Positions 9,157 to 19,482 of a stretch of DNA of 64,000 nucleotides are shown piece by piece. How positions within the stretch are numbered: the stretch's first letter is position 1; the number at the start of each line of letters is the position of its first letter. Below the pieces are notes generated by a model. That model saw nothing but the letters and a program-made list of their open reading frames with translations, did not search any database and was not told the DNA's origin. Source of the stretch: Rivularia sp. T60_A2020_040 (GTDB taxonomy: Bacteria > Cyanobacteriota > Cyanobacteriia > Cyanobacteriales > Nostocaceae); contig JACYMD010000059.1 of assembly GCA_015272215.1 (NCBI GenBank), positions 1 through 64,000 on the forward strand, read 5' to 3'. The translations under genes were made by a program, and so were the position numbers.

Positions 9157-12100
9157 GATGCCTCCTGGTAGGATAGTGTTGTTGCAAAGCTGTTTGTACT
9201 CGTTGATACTCTGTATCGAGTTTTTTGACTAGAGTAGAAGCACCACGAGATATAGTTCCAGAACGACCGATTGCTTCTAATTCAGTGCATACACCAGCTA
9301 AGGATACAGCACCAACGGTGACACTCAACGACCTTAACGCATGAGCATAATTACGTAGATTTTCAGCATCATTTTTATTAATGGCTCTGGAAATTTCTTG
9401 TAATTTTGGCGGTGCATCTTCGAGGTAACTATCAATTAATTCTGCGAGCATTTCTGAAGCATCATCACCTGCCATATCTTTTAAGTCTTGTAATATTTCA
9501 GTATCAAGAACTGGTTGTGTCTCGCTCAATTTTGATTTTTCTCGCTTAAAAACAGCAGTAGAATCTGAGTCTTGATTTAATGATTGTTGTAAATTTTTAT
9601 AGTTATTAAAAGCTTGAATTAAAGCATCAGCACGAATGGGTTTACTAATATAATCATTCATTCCCGCATTGAGACATTCTTCCCTATCTCCCTGCATAGC
9701 ATTAGCGGTAATAGCAACAATCCAAGGACGATTGGGGGGAACCCATTCTTTGCAGATATGACGAGTTGCTTGTATTCCATCCATTTGCGGCATTTGCACA
9801 TCCATGAAAACTATATCGTAATTTTGACGGCGCAAACTCGCAAGAGCTTCTAATCCATTACTAGCAACATCAGCACTATAGCCTAATCGCTGTAACATAT
9901 GTAAAGCCACCTTTTGATTTAAAGGCATATCTTCTACCAAAAGAATGTTTAAGGGTAGTTTTTCACTTAGTTGTAAATCAAATTTAGATGGTGAGGATGT
10001 GGAAGATAAAATAGAAATTTGTTTCCCAGATAAGATACGAACACAAGTATCGTAAAGTTGGGATTGTTTGATTGGTTTGCTAAGTAAAGTGACAAATTCC
10101 GATTTGGCTGCGATTTGTTGTTGAGTTAATTGATCGACGGAAATTAAAATTACTATGGGTAATTGTTCATAACCTAATATAGAATGAATTTCGGAAGCCA
10201 AGTTTAAACCATCGATTTCTGGCATTTGTATATCTATAATCGCCATATCAAATGTTTGCTCGGATTCAATCAATTCTAAAGCTTGCAAACTGTCTGTTGC
10301 GGTGAAAACAATTATTCCCCATTTCTGCATTTGTAAAGTGAGAATTTTGCGGTTGGTAGGATTGTCATCTACTACTAACAACCTTTTTGCGGCTATGTGT
10401 GGTTGAATGTTCTCAAGATTGCTGACTCCGCAACTTGGTGCTGACTGGGCTGTAATTGTGAAATAAAATGTAGAACCGACTCCTACTGTACTCTCCACCC
10501 ACATCGTACCATCCATGATTTCGCTTAAACGTTTGCTGATTGCTAAACCCAACCCTGTTCCCCCATATTGACGAGTCATTGAAGCATCAATTTGGGTAAA
10601 TGGTTTAAATAATCGGTTCATTCTATCTTCAGGAATCCCAATTCCCGTATCCTTGACAGCAAATTGTATTTGATAATTATCTATTGATAAATTAGTCGCT
10701 AATTGTTTCGCTGTTACAGAAACAACTACTTCACCAATTTGGGTAAACTTAACTGCATTACTCAGTAAATTAACTAAAATTTGTCGAACTCGCGTCGCAT
10801 CTCCAATAATTGAAATTGGAATTTGAGAATCAATTGTATATGCTAAATTTAAGTTTTTTGCAGCAGCTTGAGAAGTTAATAAATCTAAAGATTCTTCGAC
10901 ACAATCACGCAAATTAAACGGAATTTTCTCTAAATCTAATTTGTCCGATTCTATTTTAGAAAAGTCTAAAATATCATTAATAATCGCTAGCAATGTATCG
11001 CTACTACTGCGGATAGTTTCTACAAAATCTAACTGTCTGGGAGTCAAATCCATATCCAATAAAAGTCCGCTCAAACCAATCACCGCATTCATTGGTGTGC
11101 GAATTTCGTGACTCATCATCGCTAAAAATTCACTCTTGGCACGGTTAGCAGCTTCAGCCTCAAGCTTTGCTTGCTCCAATTGACTATTCTTAATAGTAAG
11201 TTCTTGTTTTTGTTGAGTTTCTTGTTCCAAAAGATGAGCTTGAGCAAGAGCAATTCCTACCTGTGCCGCGACAGATTCTAATAACTCGATTTCATCCCTA
11301 CTCCACTGACGATAATAATTACATTGATGCAATCCGATACTACCATTTGACTCACCTTGATATGAAGTGCGAATCACCAACATAGACTTAATTTGCATTT
11401 GATGGCAAATATCTAATTCAGATTCTAACAATGTTTCTGCAAATACATTCGGTGTTGCGATCGCGCTATCTTGAGATAACATTTTCTCAACGTAGGGATT
11501 ACCAACAATTGGTATTTGATAATGTCGCATGGATGGTATCCCTGGTTCTAAATATTCCACAACGGTAGGAATTTTCTGAATTGAACCGGATATATACTTA
11601 TGAATTAAACAACGATTAACTTTAAAAGTATTAGCAATTTGAATTGCGGTAGTTTCAAAAATTTGCTTTGCATCCAAACTTCGACGAACTTCATGGGTAA
11701 TTTGCTTGAGCAACAGAGCGCGATTAAATTGCTGTTTAAGAGCATTTTCAGCAAGTTCACGTTCAATTTGACTACCAACCCATTGTGCCATTAACTTAAG
11801 TAATTCCCGATATGCATTTTGAAACTTTTTTTGTCGGGGTTTGAAGCTAGAAAATGAAAGAGTACTATGAACTTTACCTGCAACTAATACCCTTGCTCCG
11901 ATGTAAGATTCCATACCAAATCTTAGATAGCCGGGATGATTGCACCAAGAAGAGTTTTTACTATGTGCAATTATCAAAGGTTCATCATTTTCTAGCACTT
12001 CGCAAGACAAAGTTTGCTCTAATTCTACACTATATCCCGGATACAAAAAATCATCTGGAGCCTTTGCCACAGTTACGTTATAGCGGTTATCTTCAATTTG

Positions 12101-12991
12101 CGCCAAAATGCCAAACTCCAAACCAAATGTCTGACATCCCATTGCTAATAAATATTGAATGCGTTGTTCAAAATCAAAATTACGAGCTACTGCTACCTGA
12201 TAAAGCGTCTTTAAAAATGCTTCACTTTCTCTAAGTTCGATTTCTATGCGTTTATTTTCTTCTTGAGTTTGAATATCCTGAATTGCTACCATCAAATAAT
12301 TAGCAACTTCGGTAATTGTATTAATTTCATATTCGCTCCACTTCCGGGGTTGGGAGCAATAAAAACCGAGTATACCAATTAAACCACTTGAATCTCGTAA
12401 CGGTATTTCTAAAATAGCTTGATTATCAACGTTTAAAATATCAGATGCTAATGATGTTAAACGTTTATCTCGAATAACATCCTCAACAATAAATCTTTGA
12501 CCGTTTATTAAACTAAAAAAATAATCGGGAACAGTAGTAGAATCAGTAGTAAATCCTTTTAGTTTTGCCGTGTCTGGTGTTTCTACAGCATGAGTAACAG
12601 TTAAAACACCATTATTATCGATATTTGAAAAACCAACTTTTAAATAAGGGAAATATCTCTTAAGTTGTTTGATAGTATCTTGAATTATCTGATCAACAGA
12701 CATTCCCAAAGGAGCGCCGTTCAGAATTGTGTTGAGTAATTTTAGACGATTTTGACTTAAAAGCAGTACTTCTTCTGTTTGTTTGCGCTGATTAACCTCT
12801 TGCTTTAATTCCTGTTTTAATTCTATTATTTTCTTTCCTAAAAATAAAATTATTATATTTGCTAGCAGCAAAACAACAATCAATCCGGAGTCAAAATATC
12901 GCTCGAAACCAAAAAAAAATAAAAAATATTGTGGTTTCAAACAGTAGTTTTCAATCAAAGAAAAGTCAAGATTATAGAAGAATAAGTACAC
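9149..12991 (-). CDS. Hybrid sensor histidine kinase, GAF-rich, with two receiver domains and HPt
   Basis: The 1280-residue protein starts at GTG and has a hydrophobic segment (about 33-52) followed by a short coiled coil. Three GAF-like domains follow: about 70-240, 260-415 and 425-595. The HisKA box is MMSHEIRTP with His near 627. The ATPase shows NAVKF, DTGIGIP and [11 protein letters not shown]. Two receivers follow ([11 protein letters not shown] and [11 protein letters not shown] phospho-acceptors; KPI lysines), then an HPt domain with YAHALRSLS. All elements of an internal phosphorelay are present and look intact. GAF domains in cyanobacteria can bind bilins or small ligands; I saw no clear bilin cysteine motif. 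The coupled regulator at 8227 is the obvious partner. Confidence 0.93.
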   Translation of the reverse strand: MYLFFYNLDFSLIENYCLKPQYFLFFFGFERYFDSGLIVVLLLANIIILFLGKKIIELKQELKQEVNQRKQTEEVLLLSQNRLKLLNTILNGAPLGMSVDQIIQDTIKQLKRYFPYLKVGFSNIDNNGVLTVTHAVETPDTAKLKGFTTDSTTVPDYFFSLINGQRFIVEDVIRDKRLTSLASDILNVDNQAILEIPLRDSSGLIGILGFYCSQPRKWSEYEINTITEVANYLMVAIQDIQTQEENKRIEIELRESEAFLKTLYQVAVARNFDFEQRIQYLLAMGCQTFGLEFGILAQIEDNRYNVTVAKAPDDFLYPGYSVELEQTLSCEVLENDEPLIIAHSKNSSWCNHPGYLRFGMESYIGARVLVAGKVHSTLSFSSFKPRQKKFQNAYRELLKLMAQWVGSQIERELAENALKQQFNRALLLKQITHEVRRSLDAKQIFETTAIQIANTFKVNRCLIHKYISGSIQKIPTVVEYLEPGIPSMRHYQIPIVGNPYVEKMLSQDSAIATPNVFAETLLESELDICHQMQIKSMLVIRTSYQGESNGSIGLHQCNYYRQWSRDEIELLESVAAQVGIALAQAHLLEQETQQKQELTIKNSQLEQAKLEAEAANRAKSEFLAMMSHEIRTPMNAVIGLSGLLLDMDLTPRQLDFVETIRSSSDTLLAIINDILDFSKIESDKLDLEKIPFNLRDCVEESLDLLTSQAAAKNLNLAYTIDSQIPISIIGDATRVRQILVNLLSNAVKFTQIGEVVVSVTAKQLATNLSIDNYQIQFAVKDTGIGIPEDRMNRLFKPFTQIDASMTRQYGGTGLGLAISKRLSEIMDGTMWVESTVGVGSTFYFTITAQSAPSCGVSNLENIQPHIAAKRLLVVDDNPTNRKILTLQMQKWGIIVFTATDSLQALELIESEQTFDMAIIDIQMPEIDGLNLASEIHSILGYEQLPIVILISVDQLTQQQIAAKSEFVTLLSKPIKQSQLYDTCVRILSGKQISILSSTSSPSKFDLQLSEKLPLNILLVEDMPLNQKVALHMLQRLGYSADVASNGLEALASLRRQNYDIVFMDVQMPQMDGIQATRHICKEWVPPNRPWIVAITANAMQGDREECLNAGMNDYISKPIRADALIQAFNNYKNLQQSLNQDSDSTAVFKREKSKLSETQPVLDTEILQDLKDMAGDDASEMLAELIDSYLEDAPPKLQEISRAINKNDAENLRNYAHALRSLSVTVGAVSLAGVCTELEAIGRSGTISRGASTLVKKLDTEYQRVQTALQQHYPTRRHHE

Positions 12992-13365
12992 CGTTACATA
13001 GTAGATGCGATATAACTTACAACATATAACCTATACGGTGACTTGATGAGTTCAGAAGATATACTGACAAGTGCGAGCGGTTCATATTTATGATTTGTAG
13101 TTTACGTGGAGATACTGAATAATGCTCACTTTTAATGTTGAATTAGTGACTTTAAATATATGCCGTAGTTAATTAAATATTTAATCGTGTTGCAATCGGT
13201 GAATATTTTCACTTGTTAGCACCATGTTGATTGTTATCAAATGAACTGGTTACATATACATACAAGCTTATTGCAGAATACAAGCTTTTTTATGCAATCG
13301 TTATAGGATTTACATCGAAGACATAAAATATCCTTTTTTGGGATAATCATTGATAATATGTTCCC
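12992..13365. other. Divergent intergenic region with candidate operator
   Basis: This 374-bp AT-rich gap lies between the kinase and restriction-enzyme genes and should contain both promoters. A small inverted repeat at 13329-13345 (TATCC/GGATA around a T-tract), 20 bp upstream of the restriction gene, could be an operator for its own XRE domain. Nothing else is recognisable. Confidence 0.4.
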
Positions 13366-14538
13366 ATGATTAGGATGAGTACAATCCATGACCCAAGATA
13401 TACCCAATTAATCAAAGAACTAATTAACGCTCGATCACAACGTGACATCACGCAAATTGTCCTTGCACAAAGGCTGGGACAACATCAATCATATGTCGCT
13501 AAAATTGAAGGTCTTGAGCGTAGGCTTGATATTATAGAATTGTTTGACTGGCTTCAAGGACTTGATTATGAACCTCAAAAATTCTTTCAGGATATAGGTT
13601 GGTTTCCGGGAGATAGTAGAGTCACCCCTCTTCCTTTAAAAGAAAAAGGTAGTATTAGAAATCATAATAATGGAATCTTCCAGCAACTTGTTTGGGAAGG
13701 ACAGATAAAGGAAGTATTTTTGGAAGGAATTACGAAAACACAGTATTCGAAAGTTGAAGAGTATGTATCGAATCTTTTTGCAGAATTGAATATATCCCAT
13801 CCCAAACTTAAAAATCGTGAAGCAATTACTCAAGCTTTAGAATTTGCAGTAAATGAACTTCCCGATCTTAATCCAAGTGATATTTATCAACATATTATTT
13901 ACAGAATATATCTTAGAGAATACAAAAAATCAAAACCAGAACAAAGTTGGGTTCGAGCGGGTGGAGAAGCTTTAGAGTTGTTTATAGAACGTCGTTATTC
14001 TCCAGTTTTAGAGTCATATGGAATTAGCATCAAAGCACTTCTTTCTTCAAAAGCTAAAGCCGAAGTTTTGAAAGAAATGGGATTAGCGGGGAAAGTTGGA
14101 GATTCAAAACTTGATTTAGCTCTTTATGCTAGTTATCAAGGAAAAAAGGTAGTATTCGGAGGTGTACATAGCAAAGCTTCTTTAGCTGAGCGAGTTTCCG
14201 ATGATGTCCCTTGTAGCGAAGCTATGATGAGACAGGGATTTACTAGCTTTCTTTATACGTTCGATTCAAAATCCTTTCCACCTCCTCGTGGAGATCTTAT
14301 TAATCGAGGTGAGATGGGAAGTAACGAACACCCTTCAGACAAACGTAGATATATCGAAGAACATGGCTCATTTGATGCTTGTTTCTCTTACAATTTGAGA
14401 ACAATTCCTAGCTTGGAATCTACACTGAGCGGAAAACGTATATTCGTTTGCTCGCTAAAACCAACAGAAGATGTTTTCCCATCAAAAATTGTTGCTGCAT
14501 GGCAGAAGTATAGAAACGGTTTACAAATCAAGACATAA
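13366..14538 (+). CDS. BsaWI-like type II restriction endonuclease fused to XRE helix-turn-helix
   Basis: Residues about 12-65 form an XRE/Cro-type helix-turn-helix (LIKELINARSQRDITQ, LAQRLGQHQSYVAKIE). The C-terminal part (about 190-370) resembles the BsaWI restriction enzyme family: WVRAGGEALELFIERRY, KLDLALY with a candidate catalytic Asp near 250, and VHSKASLAERVSDD with S-x-K-like residues near 267-269 and a later SEAMM Glu. This matches the modified PD-(D/E)XK sites of CCGG-cutting enzymes. The gene faces a DNA methyltransferase and overlaps it by 18 bp at the 3' ends, giving a complete type II system. The XRE fusion could autoregulate expression as free C proteins do elsewhere (inference). 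Start ATG at 13366 or 13375. Confidence 0.78.
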   Translation: MIRMSTIHDPRYTQLIKELINARSQRDITQIVLAQRLGQHQSYVAKIEGLERRLDIIELFDWLQGLDYEPQKFFQDIGWFPGDSRVTPLPLKEKGSIRNHNNGIFQQLVWEGQIKEVFLEGITKTQYSKVEEYVSNLFAELNISHPKLKNREAITQALEFAVNELPDLNPSDIYQHIIYRIYLREYKKSKPEQSWVRAGGEALELFIERRYSPVLESYGISIKALLSSKAKAEVLKEMGLAGKVGDSKLDLALYASYQGKKVVFGGVHSKASLAERVSDDVPCSEAMMRQGFTSFLYTFDSKSFPPPRGDLINRGEMGSNEHPSDKRRYIEEHGSFDACFSYNLRTIPSLESTLSGKRIFVCSLKPTEDVFPSKIVAAWQKYRNGLQIKT

Positions 14539-15381
14539 TTGATAAGTAAATTCTTTTATTCTGCTTTGAGATTTCATACAGTTTTTCTGATTCAATTCAA
14601 ACCCGATGTAATCAAACCCTTTAATAATCGCAGCTATTGCGGTTGTACCACTTCCCATAAATGGATCTAATACTATTCCTTTCTCAATACCACTAAATTC
14701 AATACAAGTAAGAGGTAAACTTAAAGGGAAAGTGCTAGTATGTTCTTTATTTTCTGCTGAGTCAGGTTTTAAGTCCCATACTGAGGGACATGGTGGCTTA
14801 GTACGGAAATTATGTCTTTCATTTTTAGCAATAATATAAATTGATTCATGCTTACGATGTGGTCTTCGACATCTACCTTCTGGCATAGCTTTTCTTTTTG
14901 TCCAAATAATTTCACCTCGGTAATACATACCGCGATCGCATAAATTAAGGATAATTCGCCAAGGTAAAGAAAGAAGATTACCATACTGAAGCCAACCTAC
15001 TTCTTTTTCGACAAAAGCACGTCGCATCCCTCTATTTTTTGTGTAAGCAGAGTTAGTTGATGCTAATCCATTACCATTTGCACCTAAAGTTGAATACTTA
15101 AGGTCATCCAACTTCCAGTTAATAGGGGTATTATAAGCATCTCCCATATTCAGCCACAAAATTCCACTAGGTTTTATAACGCGCATTACTTCAAGTAGTA
15201 TTTGGGTTAAATTATTAATATATTGCCTTGGATCTTCCTCCAATCCAATTCCTTCATCACCTCTTTGTCCCCAATAAGGAGGACTAGTGATAGCAATATC
15301 AATACAATTGTTCGGTATCTGCTTTAGACCATCTAAGCAGTCCATATGATATATCTGATTGCGTTCAAATTCTCCAATCAT
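14521..15381 (-). CDS. DNA methyltransferase, beta class, probably N4-cytosine
   Basis: The catalytic motif IV TSPPYW lies at 32-37 and the AdoMet-binding motif I DPFMGSGTT near 240, an order that defines the beta class. TSPPYW is most typical of N4-cytosine enzymes, though some N6-adenine enzymes have it. At 286 residues it is a compact stand-alone type II methyltransferase. It is convergent with the BsaWI-like nuclease and their last 18 bp overlap, so each stop codon lies inside the other gene. It should protect the host sequence cut by that nuclease. A MITE-like element and its target duplication end 34 bp upstream of the start and may supply or disturb the promoter. Confidence 0.88.
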   Translation of the reverse strand: MIGEFERNQIYHMDCLDGLKQIPNNCIDIAITSPPYWGQRGDEGIGLEEDPRQYINNLTQILLEVMRVIKPSGILWLNMGDAYNTPINWKLDDLKYSTLGANGNGLASTNSAYTKNRGMRRAFVEKEVGWLQYGNLLSLPWRIILNLCDRGMYYRGEIIWTKRKAMPEGRCRRPHRKHESIYIIAKNERHNFRTKPPCPSVWDLKPDSAENKEHTSTFPLSLPLTCIEFSGIEKGIVLDPFMGSGTTAIAAIIKGFDYIGFELNQKNCMKSQSRIKEFTYQLCLDL

Positions 15382-15414
15382 ATTTTTCTTGTTAAGTCGC
15401 TTGTTATAAATACA

Positions 15415-15606
15415 GACTATAAATCAATACAGTTCAGTTAAGGTTGTCTGTCAATCAATTTATTGAGAACCAAGACTTGGGGGATTCTCCCCCAAACCCC
15501 CGATTGAGGGACGGTTGCGTCCCCCAAACCCCCTCCAAAAAAGTCGATCTGTTTTGTTTGCGGTAATTAATTTATATCCTTAACTGAATTGTATTGGACT
15601 ATAAAT
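15415..15606. mobile_element. MITE-like element with 19-bp inverted ends and 10-bp target duplication
   Basis: The element spans 15425-15596 (172 bp). The left end CAATACAGTTCAGTTAAGG (15425-15443) matches the reverse complement of the right end (15578-15596) at 18 of 19 bases. The direct repeat GACTATAAAT immediately flanks it on both sides (15415-15424 and 15597-15606). The interior has no coding capacity and contains GC-rich palindromic runs such as TTGGGGGA/TCCCCCAA. This is the classic form of a non-autonomous transposable element that must be moved by a transposase elsewhere. It sits 34 bp upstream of the methyltransferase start. Confidence 0.8.
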
Positions 15607-15722
15607 TACAGCTTTTATAACATACCGTATTTATTGTATATACTCACAGAAAAATAGTATAGCTCCCGGTTTTTTATGAATTTTGGATTGCTTTGAAGCA
15701 TTTATTTTTATCATATATATAT

Positions 15723-17066
15723 CTACAAAGCTATCCCATTATAATTAAAGGCATTATCCCAAACATAATCGATAACTTTCTTGGCATCATTTAAAGGAAG
15801 AACATGACAAAATCCTTCCTTGTCGTAATTTAATAATGGTAATAATGGCGTATCATCCTCAGCTAAACCATGATTGATAATTTTACCGCGAATATTTGCT
15901 AAATTATCTAAAGGACCATGAATATCAAAGTTGATTTGAGTACCCAGCTTTTTTTGCATCCAAGTTTCGATACGAGTATCTAACTCTTCTGGAGTCATGG
16001 GATTATTGCTAATCAACAGATGGTAATATACAAGAATAATTTCTTTACATTCCTCTTCCTCTGCCAAGTCGATAAAAGATTGAAAAACGCTGTCGTTATT
16101 ACCTAAATTTTTAAAGAAAAGTGTTTCGGTAACATCTTTTTGAAACTTAATTCTCTTACTTTTGTAATTACTATATTGTTTAAAAGCAAATCCGCCCAAA
16201 GCCATTCCTAACGATAAAGTAGCGACTAAAACTGGCATTACATCTCTAACTTGATACTGTTCAACTTTCAATTCTTTCAGCAAAGGTTCTGCATTTAATA
16301 CTAGTAAGATTGCCCCAATTAGTAATAATATATTTGGTAATGCTCTTAAAATCAATGGAATTGCAGCACCAATAGCGGGAATCCCAAATAACAATCTATC
16401 TTTCCAAGTCATACTGGTAGTAACATTGGGAAAAAGTAAATCAATATCTAACTTAGGAATATTTTTATAAAAATAAACATACATTTTCCCAGGAATAAAT
16501 TTAAGTTCTTTTTTTTTATCTTTTTTAGCGCGAAAATAAGCCGCTTCTTTGAACTTAATCAACAAAACAATTCTTTCAAAAATATCAATTTTATTTTCCT
16601 GCTTCCAGAAAAATAACTTTTTCAAATAAATTGTTTTATCAGAATCACCCCGGTAATAACAGATAACTCTGTCAAAATCATTAAAATCAACTTCGGTTCT
16701 TAAATCTATCAAAGATTTTTTCCCCAATGCTTGTTTAACAACATCTTCAGATAATCTAATGTAATTTGCTCTTTCTAAAATATGCTCAAATCCATCAATT
16801 ACGCTGTTCTCCATCTGATCATATTGCTCAAAACTTGGTGGAACTAAAGCTTCAACATCTGCATTCGGATTAAAAGGTACATAATTATCTTTGATTATTT
16901 CCAAGGTTTTGTGAAAGCGAAAATGGTAATATGATGATAGAATTTCGCAAAAATCTTTAAACTTTTGAGTATCAACAGCATTGAACTGACCATCATGCGA
17001 ACAAAGCTTGATAATATCGCTGCGACGGTAGGGAATAAATGCTTCTCGATTTTGATTAACTGTCAT
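15723..17066 (-). CDS. DUF3754 family membrane protein
   Basis: The 447-residue protein begins with a soluble domain of about 220 residues (AFIPYRRSDII, KKLFFWKQENKIDIFERIVLLIKFKEAAYF, KMYVYFYKNIPKLDIDLLFP), characteristic of the DUF3754/TMEM143-like family of cyanobacteria and chloroplasts. Two hydrophobic segments lie at about 235-262 and 275-295, followed by a C-terminal cytosolic or lumenal domain with EECKEIILVYYHLL. The family has no firmly established biochemical function. It stands alone between the MITE-containing gap and a repeat-rich gap. Confidence 0.8.
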   Translation of the reverse strand: MTVNQNREAFIPYRRSDIIKLCSHDGQFNAVDTQKFKDFCEILSSYYHFRFHKTLEIIKDNYVPFNPNADVEALVPPSFEQYDQMENSVIDGFEHILERANYIRLSEDVVKQALGKKSLIDLRTEVDFNDFDRVICYYRGDSDKTIYLKKLFFWKQENKIDIFERIVLLIKFKEAAYFRAKKDKKKELKFIPGKMYVYFYKNIPKLDIDLLFPNVTTSMTWKDRLLFGIPAIGAAIPLILRALPNILLLIGAILLVLNAEPLLKELKVEQYQVRDVMPVLVATLSLGMALGGFAFKQYSNYKSKRIKFQKDVTETLFFKNLGNNDSVFQSFIDLAEEEECKEIILVYYHLLISNNPMTPEELDTRIETWMQKKLGTQINFDIHGPLDNLANIRGKIINHGLAEDDTPLLPLLNYDKEGFCHVLPLNDAKKVIDYVWDNAFNYNGIAL

Positions 17067-17398
17067 AAATTGAAGTGAATTTGAATCTAATCTAAATGGA
17101 TTTACTTGATTAAAAATAATATTTAAACAGCATCCTCTAATTTTGATAGAAATTACTAGTACCTAAAGTAGGAACTTATTTATTTTTCACAGGATAATTT
17201 TCCAAAAAAAGATTTCTTCTTTTCGTAGTCAAGGCTAAAGCACTTTCAAAAAAGCGTTAAAGTGTAACTACGAATATTATTTTTTACCTTATGGCTAAGG
17301 ACATTTTACGAGTTGGTGCTGGAAAGGCTTTATCCAATTGATTGTGAGTTAAGGAATCAGTAGATGATAATTTTAATTTTAATTTTAATCTTTAATCT
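17067..17398. other. Intergenic region with A/T-rich short repeats
   Basis: This 332-bp gap between two minus-strand genes holds no gene. Its low-coordinate end (about 17361-17420) consists of repeated AATTTTAATTTTTAATCTTT-type units that run into the stop of the WD40 gene and encode its last residues. No clear terminator is seen. Confidence 0.5.
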
Positions 17399-18541
17399 TT
17401 AATTTTTAATTTTTAATTCTGCATTAACTGTTGGTGGTAGACTTTCCCAAAGTCGCACTGTTTTATCAAAACCACCACTAGCAAGAGTCTTCCCGTCAGG
17501 GCTAAAAGCAAGGGAACTTACCCAGTCAGAATGTCCGTAAAGTGAATTCAATAAATTTCCTGTTGTTAAATCCCACAGTTTAATACCGTCTTTTCCACCA
17601 CTAGCAAGAGTTTTTCCATCTGGATTAATTGCGATGGCAATTACTGAATTATTGTGTGCGGTGAAAGTTTGCAGCACTTCTCCGGAATTGAAGTTCCACA
17701 TTTTTACGGTGCGATCGTTACTTGCGGTAATAATACTATTTCCATTGGGAGTAAAGATAACAGCGTTGATTTCCCGTGAATGAACTTTGAATCCGCGAAT
17801 TAATCTTCCGGTTTGCAAATCCCAGAGTTTGACAACTCCTTTATTATCCCCACTTACCAATGTTCTACCGTCAGGGCTAATAGCTACGGCGTGAATTAAA
17901 TTATCAAAACGTGCTAATGTCGCTAACGGACGTTGTTGTAATAAATCCCATACCCGGATTCCATCTAATGCACCACTAACGAGGACTTTACTGTCTGGAG
18001 TTACTGCTATAGATAGTACATTACTGCTATGTGCTTTAAAGGAACGAATAAATTTATAGTTTTGCAAGCTCCAAATATTAACACTATTATCAGTACTAGA
18101 ACTAACCAAATATTTACCATCTGGTGAAATTAACAAAGATTGTATCGATTGTTGATGGGCTTTGCGAATCTCACCCAGACGTTTCTTCTTTTGGATATTC
18201 CATAAACGAATAATACCATCGCTATCGGAACCACCACTGGCAAGCATTCTCCCGTCAGGGCTAAAGGTTAAAGATTTAACGGCTCCCATATGTCCTTTAA
18301 AAGTATGCTTTAACTGAGGATTAGCAAAATTATTCGCCGCAATAGAATCGATTGCGTTTATTGTTACTTGTGCGGTAGCTAGATTCCCTGATGGTAACTG
18401 AGCAATACCAAAAATACCGATTGTGCCGAGCAAAACTGTACTTAGCTTTTTCGCTATGAATACTTGGAATTTAAATTTAGATTTAAAAGTCGCCAGTACT
18501 CCAAATTTAAACTTGATAAAATTATGACCAAAACTTTTCAT
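17399..18541 (-). CDS. Exported WD40 protein, one seven-bladed propeller
   Basis: Seven WD40 repeats (FSPDGRMLASGG..IIRLWN to FSPDGKTLASGGFDKTVRLWE) make one full propeller. I place the start at the ATG at 18541 (MKSFGHNF) or 18550. The longer frame to 18649 would run through a dispersed palindrome at 18582-18600 and lacks family-like sequence. From 18541 the N-terminus is basic, then has a hydrophobic stretch (KKLSTVLLGTIGIFGIAQL) and an ATAQ cleavage-like site, so the propeller is probably in the periplasm or anchored. The C-terminal residues are encoded by the A/T-rich repeat tract. It is likely a scaffold; the partner is unknown. Confidence 0.85.
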   Translation of the reverse strand: MKSFGHNFIKFKFGVLATFKSKFKFQVFIAKKLSTVLLGTIGIFGIAQLPSGNLATAQVTINAIDSIAANNFANPQLKHTFKGHMGAVKSLTFSPDGRMLASGGSDSDGIIRLWNIQKKKRLGEIRKAHQQSIQSLLISPDGKYLVSSSTDNSVNIWSLQNYKFIRSFKAHSSNVLSIAVTPDSKVLVSGALDGIRVWDLLQQRPLATLARFDNLIHAVAISPDGRTLVSGDNKGVVKLWDLQTGRLIRGFKVHSREINAVIFTPNGNSIITASNDRTVKMWNFNSGEVLQTFTAHNNSVIAIAINPDGKTLASGGKDGIKLWDLTTGNLLNSLYGHSDWVSSLAFSPDGKTLASGGFDKTVRLWESLPPTVNAELKIKN

Positions 18542-18692
18542 AAATAACATATTTAGTGGGTAAATACCCTTAAAAAGCACAAAGGAGGGAAACCCTCCTT
18601 CAAATCTATTTTGCCTTTTCCCTCCAAGGATTGACAATAAAATATCCAACGTTAATTTTTACCTTCATAAATTAAAAAGTAGGACTTAATTG

Positions 18693-18998
18693 TTACTGTG
18701 GTGGTTTTTTCTTAGATATACTCAGCATTGGTAAAGCCGATTTTGAAGAACGCTCTGGTAAATATAATTGTTTTACGGGTTCTTGATTATTCTCTTGTAA
18801 AGCAACACTTTGCTCAATTTTCCACCATCTGATTACCAAAGCTATTCCCGCAGTTCCTAAGCCAAAAACAAACAATGCCCAACTATCATCGAGTCCACCA
18901 ATTAGCGCATCCACTATTCCCATAGTTATTAATATAGTGATTAGCGGTTCTTTACGGTAGGCTGATTTGATCATCCGAGGAAATACAGCATTCATCAC
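18693..18998 (-). CDS. Small membrane protein of unknown function
   Basis: The 101-residue protein has a basic N-terminus (FPRMIKSAYRKEPLITI), two hydrophobic segments at about 18-35 and 40-58, then WWKIEQ and a polar, basic tail. It looks like a small integral membrane protein conserved in cyanobacteria, but I do not recognise a named family. It lies 151 bp upstream of the WD40 gene on the same strand. Confidence 0.6.
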   Translation of the reverse strand: MMNAVFPRMIKSAYRKEPLITILITMGIVDALIGGLDDSWALFVFGLGTAGIALVIRWWKIEQSVALQENNQEPVKQLYLPERSSKSALPMLSISKKKPPQ

Positions 18999-19482
18999 AG
19001 CGTGTTTCAGTTCCCTGCTAGTATAAGTTTACTAATATAGCTTCTGCGTAATAAACGCTTTATATCAAAGCATTAATACTATTATAGATTTATTCAATAG
19101 GCAAGAACCTAATTCCGTTATTAGCCCTTAGTTTACTAAAAATTTAAGTTTCCTAAGTCTATTTATTATCAGGGTTATAGGAATTCAATTGCAAGTTTAA
19201 AACAATACTCATTAATAAAATTTTTTCAAAAATAAATGTTGTCTATAAAGATATTTGTTGACACAAGGATAAAAATTAGCTCAAAACTAGCTCAAAAATA
19301 GTTTGTGAAAAATATAAAATATTTCAAGTCGGGAGACTAAAAGTTATTTCATCTTGGTTTTGCATGAAACACAGTTTAGCCCCGACTTTCGCTAAACCTT
19401 TAATATTGAAAAGTTTCCCCCAATAACGACCAGATTTATTCAAAAATTGACAATTGTTAATTGACAATTATCAATTATTTAA
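18999..19482. other. Intergenic region with a long structured stem-loop
   Basis: This 484-bp gap follows the small hli gene. It holds the stem-loop described at 19326-19388 and a cluster of TTGACAATTGTTAATTGACAATTATC repeats near 19447-19476. The rest is AT-rich with no open frame worth calling. Confidence 0.6.
19326..19388 (-). terminator. Long imperfect stem-loop 3' of the hli gene
   Basis: Three collinear helices form one hairpin. AAGTCGGG (19326-19333) pairs with CCCGACTT (19381-19388), CTAAA (19337-19341) with TTTAG (19375-19379), and TTTCAT (19347-19352) with ATGAAA (19364-19369), around an 11-nt loop. On the minus strand it is followed by a U-rich stretch, so it may end the hli transcript. 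Its length and internal loops would also fit a small regulatory RNA. Confidence 0.45.

Noticed and set aside
11854-12234. 126-codon plus-strand frame inside the hybrid kinase
   Set aside because: It lies antisense to a well-supported GAF domain and has no family-like sequence.
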